Assembly (NCBI GenBank): GCA_021464525.1
Contig: JADRCO010001131.1
Coordinates: 1-22,270 of the forward strand
Length of the DNA stretch: 22,270 nt
Direction of reading: 5' to 3'
DNA from: Rhizophagus sp. LPA8_4_AMF
Taxonomy: Eukaryota; Glomeromycota; Glomeromycetes; Glomerales; Glomeraceae
In this document: piece by piece, positions 1 through 9,500 of the stretch
Position numbering within the stretch: the first letter of the stretch is position 1
Layout of the letters: each line of letters starts with the position of its first letter
Translations under genes and position numbers: made by a program
The notes under the pieces: model-generated
What the model was told of the DNA's origin: nothing
Databases searched by the model: none
Seen by the model: the letters and a program-made list of their open reading frames with translations, nothing else

Positions 1-256
1 TTCGAAAACCGTTAACGATCAGAGTCATGTGACTTCAGCAGAAATGTTTGGACTAAATACTTTATGATTGTTTTAATTGATTCCGACATGGCCCTATAAA
101 AATATAAAATGGGGCATATTTAGTTACATATAAGATGCATATTGGGTGCATTATACTCATATCAGTATTCCATGATACTTGCATGATTATCATATGAAAT
201 ATCATGTATTATTTTCCAACATCTCATATTAGTTTTCCAATATTTCATTGATCGTT
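1..256. other. A+T-rich spacer, no gene seen
   Basis: No open frame of useful length or recognisable motif was found on either strand. Two similar stretches, near 211-228 and 231-247, share a TTTTCCAA(C/T)AT core and look like a small local duplication next to the inverted-repeat element that follows. Confidence 0.4.
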
Positions 257-377
257 CAGTGATGTGCATTGGAAGTGTGCATTGGAAGATTGGAAGCTAT
301 TGGAATCTTCCAATCCTTCTAATTCCAAGCCCCCAATACCAATAAAGAGTCACTGGAAGCTCCAATGCACATCACTG
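257..377. repeat. Short inverted-repeat element (MITE-like)
   Basis: The ends are perfect 17-bp inverted repeats: CAGTGATGTGCATTGGA at 257-273, with its exact reverse complement at 361-377. Inside lies a second perfect 11-bp palindrome (ATTGGAAGATT at 281-291 against 304-314). The left end also carries two tandem copies of the 13-mer TGTGCATTGGAAG (263-275 and 276-288). The 121-bp size, matched ends and lack of coding capacity fit a non-autonomous DNA transposon. The CAGTG tip occurs in some hAT and Tc1/mariner-type elements, but no convincing target-site duplication flanks it, so the superfamily is undecided. Confidence 0.7.
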
Positions 378-1570
378 CTCAGTATAGTTATTTATTAATA
401 ACTGACGTTTATTTCATTTTATTTTTGAATACATTTTATTATTAATGATTTGTTGTTAATGGTTTGGAATGTTCTTCGATTCTAATACCTTTAATTCAAA
501 GTTTCGAAGTTGAACTTCAAAAACTTATAACTTATCATTACATCGCTCACAATACACCATCCATAACCAAAAAATCTACAAAAAAAGAAATGAAACGTTA
601 GTAAAAATGTTTCTTAAAAAGTTATCAACCCTTTTGAAAACTTTACTAGAATTTCGAAGTTGTAGCTGAAAGATTATCAAAAAAAAAAAAATTGCTAGTA
701 AACTTTTTCTCAAAAAAAGTTTCGAATTGTTAGAAAAATTATTCAGAATTCCGCGATATTTCCAAATTAGAATCGATGTCCATACAAAACAGAGAAAAAT
801 GTTGGCCAATGGATTCTGGGTAAGTTTTTTGAAACCATTTTGAAAATAATCCGTCGGTCCGCGAAAAGAATGATCCGGATAATTATTATAATTATTATAG
901 CGCGAATGATATGCAAATCACATGATAAAATTAACTAATAAACCGAAACTGAGAATCTGAGATTTTTGGGGAAATAAAATTTCGTACACATTTTTAATTA
1001 CAAATTATAACATTTTACTATATTAACGTTTTATTAAAACAACCATGTTTTTACATTTTTATTTAGTGAGTAAAACCGATTACATATGAAAAACTTGTAC
1101 ATATTCATTAATACCTCTACAATTATTCTTCCACGGTTTACTCATAAATTCGTGATGCTTAAAAATGATCCGCATATCCGGATATCCGCATTATTCGTAC
1201 GGATTATCATTCACGGATCGTTTCACTGCATCAATGTCGTAGAACCCGATCTCGATGAAAAATGGCGAAAATTAGAGTTACATTCTTGGAAGAATTCAAT
1301 TAGAAAATGGTGAAGTCACCAAAGGTTCATTGCTCTCAACTGCTCGAGAAAGATAACTGGTAGCATTAGCGTTTTGCCCGCAAGAAGGAGGAAAAGAAAA
1401 TGTAAATCACATTGATGGGAGTCCTACCAACAATAATGCATCCAATCTCGAATAGTGTATACAGAAAGAAACATGCTGTACGCCTTGGACTTCAGCGCCA
1501 ACGTGCTGTCAATCAGATTTTTGATGATGGGCCTTTCCGAGTATTTCCATACTTGCCAGAGTCAGGCATA
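378..1570. other. Spacer with degenerate repeat, no gene seen
   Basis: No supportable gene was found. A perfect palindrome ATATCCGGATAT lies at 1174-1185. Related ATCCGGAT and TCCGCGAA strings occur at 858-880, and the inverted TTCACGGATC at 1210-1219. This suggests a decayed inverted-repeat element spanning roughly 855-1220, but alignment of the two ends is weak. Short open stretches at 1381-1464 and 1456-1584 (+) read as protein-like text but match nothing I recognise and have no convincing start. They may be transposon debris. Confidence 0.35.
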
Positions 1571-1693
1571 TTTATAGCAATTTAATTTATAGCGATTTTA
1601 GCGATCTATTGATTTATAGCGATTTTAGTGATCTATAGCAATTTTATTAATTTATAGCGATTTTAGTGAGTTATAGCGATTCTTTATCAAGTT
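1571..1693. repeat. Tandem repeat, TTTATAGCGATTTTAG-type
   Basis: About six imperfect units begin at 1571, 1586, 1613, 1633, 1651 and 1671. Each starts (T)TTATAGC(G/A)ATTTTA, and the unit length varies from about 15 to 27 bp. The unit spacing is not a multiple of three and the array contains stops in all frames, so it is non-coding. It lies directly after a short open stretch and about 100 bp before the zinc-ribbon pseudogene. Confidence 0.75.
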
Positions 1694-1800
1694 ATACCAG
1701 AGAAGTGATTCAAATTTATACAGATTATAAATAAAAATTCATATACAGTATGTAAAAACTTTATTAAAAATTATCCTTGAATGTTGCTTGCACAATTACT

Positions 1801-2704
1801 GGAGAACGTGGTGGATTTTGTAATTATATTAACACTTAACAGCATGACTAAAGTGACGTTGCTCTAAAGGCCATTAGCGGAATGCACCACTTTGATAGAA
1901 TAAAAAATCAAAATACATGGTGTCCTACTTGCGCAGGCCATCATCTATTTCAATTTGAAATTGCTAAAAGGATTGCTATAGAATAACTTTCCAACCAATG
2001 TATACCAAAGAAATATTACAATAGAAATGCTCTGAAGGTCATTAATGGTCAACAACTTATAATGTTGTTATACATAGAAGAAATTGGTGTATAAAATGTT
2101 CGCATAGGAATCCTTGCACACGCACATGAAAGAAATGGAGAATGTCCTTCTGATAAAACTATTAACGGTGAATCACCACGTTGTACTGTAGGACATATGC
2201 TTGTTTTACGTAGAAATAATTCCTGATGTCCATATTGCGCAGGCAATGCAAAATTTATTCTTGAAGATGTCAATCAATTGCTACTAAAATAGGTGGTTTA
2301 TGCCTTTCCGAAAAAATATATCAATGGTAAATTGCCATTATTATGGCGTTACAGCGAAGGTCATGAATGGAATTCCTGTTTCTCTATTGTGTCCTCATTG
2401 CGGTAAATATAAAACGTGAAAATCATGTAGTGAAATTATAGCAAAATATCTTGGACCGCCATCTAAAAACCCAACTGGATTAGAACACGACATTTATCGC
2501 CCACAATACCACAATACCCACAATATGGAGTACAAGGAGAACAGCATGAAAAATACACAGAATTCTTTCATAAAAATCCGAATAATTTTATCAAGTAACA
2601 AGCTCATGAAAGAATTATGCGAAGAGGATTGGATTGACCTAAGGTATGTTTGATCATATGTAGTTATTCCTGAACATCTTCGAGAATTGGGTCTTATTAA
2701 GTAA
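1801..2704 (+). pseudogene. Zinc-ribbon repeat plus PD-(D/E)XK-like nuclease relic
   Basis: Translated pieces in shifting frames show repeated zinc-ribbon half-sites. These are CSKGH (1860-1874), WCPTCAGHH (1918-1944), CPYCAG (2227-2244, with its expected preceding Trp codon now the stop TGA at 2224), EGHEW (2356-2370) and CPHCG (2390-2404). They are followed by a C-terminal nuclease-like segment with LEHDIY (2480-2497), GVQGEQHEKYTEFFHKNPNN (2527-2586) and ELCEEDWIDLRYV (2612-2650). The end IPEHLRELGLIK stops at 2702. I recognise this as the zinc-ribbon plus Vsr/restriction-like endonuclease architecture that is highly expanded in Rhizophagus genomes. This is family knowledge from recall and has not been searched. 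Several frameshifts and in-frame stops break it. Between the Asp motif and the Gln motif, a CCACAATAC triplication (about 2501-2527) shifts the frame. The acidic residue expected just before VQG is absent. The gene is not functional as read, and its N-terminus is unclear. Confidence 0.72.
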
Positions 2705-3540
2705 ACATAAACTTCAATTACATTGTGATCCACTATTATTTCTTTCAATTATAATTTTATCCAATCCGGAATTACAAACGAAAAATCGAATAAAAATTTC
2801 TCAGAAAACACATCGCATCATATATTATGTTAATAATAACGAGCCCAATATGGGCAACCAAACAAATTATTAATTCTTTGCCTATGTACAAGAGTAGGTT
2901 TGCTTTACAAAGTGAAGCCATCTAATATTTATAGACCACCATGTCTAAACTATCTATACTAACACATATCTGTTCAAATCTTCGATATTCTGGATAGAAT
3001 AAAACGGTTGCCAGTTTATATGGGATGCAGTGTTAGAAATAAAGGAACATTAACCTTAATAAAATCTGCCGAAAATTTATGTTGTTTGATACTAGTAAGG
3101 TCCTCAGAAATCTGTATGAAAAAACGGTCATTAGTCTAGCCGTCTTCTTGTAAAGGCACAAACATAACCGAAAAAAATATATTTCATTCATACCTTAATT
3201 GCGCAATGTCTCCTCCGAGTCTCCTGTACAGCTGTACTTCTTACAACAGGTTGGAATTAAAGTATTACAGCTCGGGAAACCTACTATTTTCTGAACCACT
3301 TACTTTCTGAACTCAACATTTAGAAATGATATCGTTAATTCGCAAGATCTTATGTCGTACAGATCATTATCAGTATTTTACTAAGATCTGTATTTTGTCA
3401 TATCAAACATTTATCATTTATACGAATTTTTTTTTCTAGCCTTTTAATTCTGGTTTAATTCCTTTCAATTTATAACAACTACTTCATGTGCCCCAATAAA
3501 CTTCAACTTCATTTCATTTTTTTAACTTAGCTCTCTAATA
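2705..3540 (+). other. Spacer after the nuclease relic, no gene supported
   Basis: This stretch shows only short, stop-interrupted frames. One open piece at about 3199-3294 (+) has even, protein-like composition (it includes SSESPVQLYFLQQVGIKVLQ) and may be a remnant of another gene, but I cannot name it and it has no start codon. Minus-strand frames here overlap the better explained plus-strand relics and carry no motif. Confidence 0.3.
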
Positions 3541-3969
3541 ATGCTCACAGTAGAATACGAGACTTCTGCAAGTTCTCGTCGAAGTTACTATTTTCTGTTC
3601 AAAGTGGTTCCTCAATTACTGTCTCTGCTCTAAGTTCTCGTCGAAGCTCAGTATCCTCCTTATCCGAACCAACTGCAGATGAGTTGGCGCTTGAAGAGTG
3701 CATTGAAGTTATCGATGCTAATGTGGAAGAAGTCATTGATAACAAAGCCGATGCAAGAAGTGGACCGACGAAAATTACCAAATTTTGTTTTAGGTAATCC
3801 GGATAGATATCCAATTAGATCACCAAATAATTATGATATTCGGTTTTATGAAGAATTATCAGGAGTTCTGGACTCATACATTCCGGGAGAGAAGGTAAAA
3901 TAAAATATCTTTTCTAGATATCTCCTTTATATTATATTATATTACTTACACTATTCTTTGATCTAATAG
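3541..3969 (+). pseudogene. Unrecognised Ser/Glu-rich ORF, disrupted
   Basis: A frame opens at ATG 3541 (MLTVEYETSASSRRS). It breaks where a 47-bp insert is flanked by a perfect 15-bp direct repeat (AAGTTCTCGTCGAAG at 3570-3584 and 3632-3646). After the second copy the reading resumes in another frame as SSVSSLSEPTADELALEECI, then an acidic helix-like stretch, and ends at a TAA near 3795. A third frame downstream (to about 3896) gives NPDRYPIRSPNNYDIRFYEE and could end at a GTAAAA donor (3897), with an acceptor AATAG at about 3969. The composition looks genuinely coding, but I do not recognise the family. It could be the 5' part of a gene belonging to one of the neighbouring relics, or an independent small gene. 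Confidence 0.35.
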
Positions 3970-4124
3970 GCGTATTACCACGCAATGACTGGATTATATT
4001 TTTTATTATATTTTCCTTCTCATAAGAAAAACAAATGTACATAAAATGCCATTAAACGCGAACCTTCGTAATTTTTTTATTCAATGGCCGAACGACGCTG
4101 CCTTAACTTTAATCCACCGCCGCC

Positions 4125-4389
4125 GTGTTTACCGAATTTATTTTTGTACTGCGGCGACGATGTAATTCAGACGCATCAAGAAAGAGATTCGTTAAACAGA
4201 CTGGAGTAAGATGGTCAGAATTACTTCGCTTGCCTTATTTCGACCCAATTCGTTTCATCATCGTTGATCCAATGCATTGTCTATTTCTAGGCATTGCAAA
4301 ATGGATTGTGAAGCAAATTTGGGTCGATCAGGGAAAGCTGTGGAGAAGAATTACACGGGAAATATGAACAGCGCATCGACGAAAATAGG
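4125..4389 (+). pseudogene. Tnp2/CACTA-like transposase fragment
   Basis: The open stretch contains GVRWSELLRLPYFDPIRF followed by IIVDPMHCLFLGIAKWI. The DPMH-x-LFLG box (4266-4292) is the pattern I associate with Tnp2-type (CACTA/EnSpm-like) transposases in fungi, and the conserved Asp and His lie in it. Only about 80 residues survive, against several hundred to a thousand in a complete transposase. After WVDQGKL the frame slips by one base near 4340, and the other frame then reads EQRIDENR up to an AG|GTAATG possible donor at about 4389. No terminal inverted repeats or second transposon gene were found. The assignment to Tnp2 rather than a related plus-strand transposase family is from recall. 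Confidence 0.6.
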
Positions 4390-4515
4390 TAATGTCATAA
4401 CACTAAATAAATTCGATTCCTGCAGTTCATGCTAAAATTTGTTCCATTTTATTAGATTCTTTTGGAAGATGTAAATTATAAAAGAGTTTGAAAAAAAATG
4501 TGAGCATCAAAGTTC

Positions 4516-5297
4516 TGGGAATATCAAGATGAAACTGTAATCATAATCGAATTTCATGAGGCTGCATATCAGGAATTCTCCGAACAATTTTTATCTGCTT
4601 TTGCTAATTTGTGCATTCAGCTTGTTCTACTACTCTGGGACGTGGAGTGCACTTGTCTTTTTTTTCTTTCGGACATACTTGAAGCCGACGAAATAACAGC
4701 AACACACAAATCAACCCGTAATAGTGGATGATGACTCGAACGAACAAGATTGTTTAATAAAGAACATGCAGATGATCATTTGGGTATTATGATTAACGTC
4801 GATTGATTTCAGTCATTTGAAAGAACGGTTCATAGTTCTGGTGTTATATAAATGTAAAATGCCATGTCATACATGCATGGTTTTACAAGAAGCCTAAATA
4901 ATATGAGCATCACGTTAGAGAATATGGCTCTCAAACATGCAACCAGGGGATCTAGCAAACAATCAGATGCTTCATTCGTACCAAAACGACTGCCTAAATC
5001 GGCTCCAAACCCGGGTGATGCTCAGGTATTGTTTCTTGTATTATTTTATTGAATGTGTGATACAAAAGGTCAATCTTAATTTGTAATGGTTTATAGGGTA
5101 ATCCTTGGCCAACTGTCATTGTTAAGGTCGCTAATACACAAAGTCTCTCAGGTATAATCCAAAAGACCACCCAATTCTGGTTGACCCAAAATCACGTAGA
5201 AGTATTAAAATTGTGGAGATGGAATTCAAGTGATGATAGGATAATTAAGCTAATAAACAAAAGCAGACAAGAATTACATAATTCTGAAAAAATCTAA
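4516..5297 (+). pseudogene. Uma2-like PD-(D/E)XK protein relic with intact intron
   Basis: The first piece (4516-4728) reads WEYQDETVIIIEFHEAAYQE and continues to two adjacent stops (TGA TGA, 4729-4734). The second opens at 4864 and contains RGSSKQSDASFVPKRLP. It ends at CAG|GTATTG (5025/5026), is interrupted by a 71-nt intron to TATAG (5096), and continues in phase as GNPWPTVIVKVANTQSL, then TTQFWLTQNHVEVLKLW, to a stop at 5295. Order and wording match the Uma2-like putative restriction endonuclease family, which is numerous in Rhizophagus: an Asp in the SDASFVP strand, then an acidic residue in the V-x-V strand, then the YW/FWL helix. At 5124-5126 that expected acidic position is Lys (VKVA), which should destroy the active site. 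A few residues also seem deleted before LKLW. The two stops and the unexplained 4735-4863 gap make it a pseudogene, although a second intron could cover the gap. Confidence 0.65.
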
Positions 5298-6563
5298 ATA
5301 CTAAGGAAGGTCGTAAATTTCTCGATAATAACAAATTTCCTTATATAAAGTTTAAAAAAGTTCCTATCCCAAATTTCCAGAAGGGACAAAACGGAATACC
5401 TTAACAGGTCAGTATTACTTTTTTGTGTCATTTCATTTATTTCATTCGCCTAATAATTGTCCTATGTTTTTGATAGTGTTTGAAACCGATGAGGAAACCC
5501 CAGAAAAACGTCAAGTGTTTGTATACCATCGTTCATGAAGGTCGATTGAAGTATGGCGCCAACTTTCGTCTTCTTTATATATTTCGGGTCGGGGTATCAT
5601 TGGGAAGTGAAAACGGTCATAGAAAAAGCTCTCAAATGCACGTGGAGATTACTTACCAGTTCAAACAGTAAGAATTAGTGTATTTATGAACAGATGATGA
5701 ATTTCTGTTTGGTTCTATTACAATATCATTTATTGTATTTACTTTTTTAGAAGAAAAACAACCATATAACGGATGCTCTGAATGTTTCGCCAGGTTGTAT
5801 TTATATGCCAAAATCCATCATTTCAAACATACCCGATTGCAAATAATGTAGTATGATATTACTGTATATGATATTTAACAAGAAATATTTGATAATATGT
5901 AGAGCAATAAAAATCTATAAAATGGTGAGATAAGTTTTTTGATTTGTTTTTTTCTGATATTAATAAATTGATTGTTTTTTTTTATTTAGATATATAGGAG
6001 ATTTTATTAGTATCGAAATGCTTCAAATTTTTTTACAAAATAAACCATTTTGAGAAAGAACTTTATAGATTGAATCAGTATTGCATTGAAATTTTTGAAC
6101 GATGGAGGTATTGAATTTAAAATAAGAAATTAATATAATTATTTAATATTTTGACTTTATTTTTCTACCGTGAACACACTTTATAACACCATAACACCAT
6201 ACTATATACTGTATATTTTTCGCTCCAGACTTATATATATACTGTATATATATCGAATTTTTATATAATTTTATTTTATTAAATTAATTAAATATTTATG
6301 ATAATTTTATTAAATAAATTTCTTCATTTTTTCATTTTTTCTAAACGTAATTATTTTTTATAATATTTTTTCTTTTAAATAAAAAAAATTATATAATTTT
6401 TATTTATTTTATTACTAATATCTACTTTTTTAATAAAACAAATTTTTTTTTAATGATACAAAAAAGAAAAGAAATTGATTATTATTATTAGAGTTATTAT
6501 TATTATTAAAACAAAAAAAATGTCTTTTTTTAAGAATCAACAGATAAAATTACACTAGTTATA
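5298..6563. other. A+T-rich spacer, one weak open frame
   Basis: A 63-codon frame at 5480-5671 (+) and an overlapping stretch near 5487-5534 (DEETPEKRQVFVYHRS) may be the tail of the preceding relic or other debris. I recognise neither. From 5900 on, the sequence is extremely A+T-rich with long T and A runs. Near 6206-6216 and 6238-6250, two TATACTGTATA-type near-palindromes flank the only G+C-containing patch (TCGCTCCAGAC). Around 6403-6413 the minus strand reads overlapping AATAAA strings about 150 nt beyond the stop of the large gene, a plausible but unproven polyadenylation region. Confidence 0.35.
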
Positions 6564-9500
6564 CTAATTATTGGGAGATTTAATAGTCCAAGTATATATA
6601 GGTTTGGAGTTTTCTATATTATCATTTGTTTCAGCTGTTAAAGAATCAGGCTTTGGTCTAAATGGTTTGGTGATAATATCTATAATTTTACCACCTATGC
6701 TTTCATCTTCACCATCATCAGGATTTTTTCCTTGTTTTGGAGTTTCATCTTGTTTTGGCTTTTCGGGTTCTTGAGGATCTTTAGCTGCAGGTTTTTTAGG
6801 TTCTTCTTCAGTGGGTTGTTTTGGTTCTTCTCCTTGAGGGATTTTAGGAGAACCGTCATCAGGAATTTTACCATCAGGAACTTTACCATCAGGAGCTTTG
6901 CCATCAGGAGCTTTACCATCAGGAGCTTTGCCATCAGGGATTTTACCATCACCAATAGGAATAGTTCCGTTAATTGTTTTTCCATCCCCAATAGGAATAG
7001 TACTATTATTATTATTATTTAAATCGATACCTATACTAATATTTTTTAATAATCCTTGTAAAATAGGGAAAAGATTTTTGATGACGGTCTGTGGTAAATT
7101 TTTCAATAAATCGTTTAACCATCCAATTGGATCACCATTCTTATTAACTTGTAAAACGATAGCAAAATCTTTCTCAAAATCAACTAAATCTAATAATAAT
7201 TTAGGTATTTGTAATGGATCTAAAGTTAATTTCCCTTCTACTGGTATAACATTTTTACCAGAATTTTCTAAATTATTTTGTATTATAACAGGTTGAGGTG
7301 ATGATACTTCGAATATTGATGTACCACTACTTTGTAATGATAATACGAAATTACCAATATCAACATGAAGTGGTCCAGTATTTGTAAATAAAGTATTAAG
7401 TGCAAGTGTTGGAAATATTTTAGTTAATTCTACATTAATTGGATTAAATAAGAATAATGGAGGAGGTATGAAATTAATTTCATTAAATATTTTAAATGAA
7501 TTATCTGGAGGATTTAAACAATCACCCGAAGTACAAAGTATTACACCTCCAAGGGAAGCACCATCAGTATATGATTTGAACGCAAGTAAATTAGGAACAG
7601 CTGTTTCAAGAGCTTGAGACATTGGACCATTATCAACAAGTACTGTAAGACCAAATTCCCATTTAGCTTGACCTTTTTTAACATTTGGTTTGACAGCAGC
7701 TTTAGTTATACCACCAGATACACCTTTGAAAAATACTTGAGCTAACAATGAAGGAATATTAAGGTTCAACGGTAAATTAGGGATAGCAGGAGAAGTAACT
7801 ATAGCTTCGACACCTTGTTGAGTAATTTGTCCTTGAATATTTTCTAATGTAATTAAATTATTCTTTTGATTAAAATCTGAGAATTCATTAATGAACTTTC
7901 CTACATCCATTCCTACTGAGATTTTTCTTGTTAAACCAAAAGTTTTTTGTGGAGAAGGTCCAAATATTAAATTATTTATTCCAACTGGTAATGATACTGT
8001 ATATGTTAATCTTCTAAATACTAGATCAGATATAATTATGGCTAATTGATTAGCAATTTGTTTATTATCTTGAAATCCTAATTCAACTGAAGTTGTAAAT
8101 CGATTTTCTTCAAATTTCATTCCATTTATAACAGTTGATACGAAAAGTCCACCATTAATTGAAACATCAACACTAGCAAATGGAATATTAAGAGATATTT
8201 GAGGTAATCCAGTTAAATCAGCCACGATATCAGTAGTTAAAGTATTTGAATTCTTGATTCCGACACTTACATCATCTAATGCAAGTTTAACAGCTCCAGT
8301 ACCATCAATAAATCCATTAATTATATTACTGATCATTGCTTTAATCGGTTGTAATATTGGATTTAACGGGAGTGAAATTAATACTTTACTAAAAGTATTG
8401 ATAATATCCTTATCAGAATTTGAATTACCAAATAATAATCCATTAATATTCGCATTTCCTGGAATGACGGTACCATTATTTCCTTCAATTAATGATTTAG
8501 CTAATGCGGCTACTTCATCTTGTAATCCATCAGAATCTTGGAAAATTAATGCGACAGTAAAATCCGTTGTAATAGCATTATTAGAAGAAACTATTTTAAT
8601 ATCCGGTAAAATTACTCTTGTAAGTGGTGATTCATTTAACGCGACTGATAATTCAAGTATTCCCATGTTAACATTTAAGGGGAGTGAAATATTACTAATC
8701 CCTACATTTCCTTTAATAGCTAATTCTTGACCATTTGGATTCATAGTAACAGCAACATTACCAATACTTAATCTCTTTAACATTCCTTCAATTGTCAAAT
8801 CAGTTAAAGAAAGTCCTGCCATTCCTAATAATTTATCGACAACTATTTGATTAAGTATTAAAGAACTTGGAATTCCTACAACAACTTTTTCAAAAGATTT
8901 AATAAATTCATCAGGTGAGGGTCCAATTTTGATTCCACTAACACTAAATAATTCATTCGTTTTTCCCAAACCATTTTGTTGTAAAGAGTTGACAAATGAA
9001 GCAATTTTATCTTGAACTTGATCATTTGATGGTTGAAATTCTAAACTTGATTTTATAGAGAGTCCATTATTAGCACCAGAACCGATCGATAAATCAGATA
9101 AACTTGCATCAACAAAATTAACCAAATCTAATCCTAATGATAATTCAACAAATCCAATATCAATTGTAACTGGGAAATTATTATTAAATGATGCTTGAAC
9201 ATTTGCTAACATTTTATGTTGAGGAGCTGTGTCAATTCCTAATGCATTCAATTTAAAACCAATTTGATCTAATAAAGTTATTGGATCAATTGATTTTGGT
9301 AAATTTTTAATTATAGGTGTAACTAATTTTTCTAATGATAATTCTAAAGAAATTAATGAAAATGCTCTAATAACATCATTATTTGAAGCACCAATAAAAG
9401 GGTCTTTAATCACTAAATTTCCTGTTAATGGAGTATTATCAAAGAAATTTTTGGCCAAACCACCAAGTTTATCAGCTAATTCATCAGAATCATTGACTTT

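Noticed and set aside
855..1220. Transposon bounded by TCCGCGAA.../...TTCACGGATC ends
   Set aside because: The two ends share only short scattered matches. The evidence is too weak to call as an element and is mentioned only in the spacer note.
1086..1313. 75-codon plus-strand frame
   Set aside because: It spans the ATCCGGATAT palindrome region, shows no protein family features, and is best explained as repeat sequence open by chance.
2049..2748. Minus-strand frames at 2049-2273 and 2494-2748
   Set aside because: They lie opposite the zinc-ribbon/nuclease relic, whose plus-strand motifs explain the sequence.
6695..6991. Minus-strand frame overlapping the PDGK tail, Met/Leu/Lys-rich
   Set aside because: It is the shifted reading of the 15-bp repeats and has no start or context of its own.
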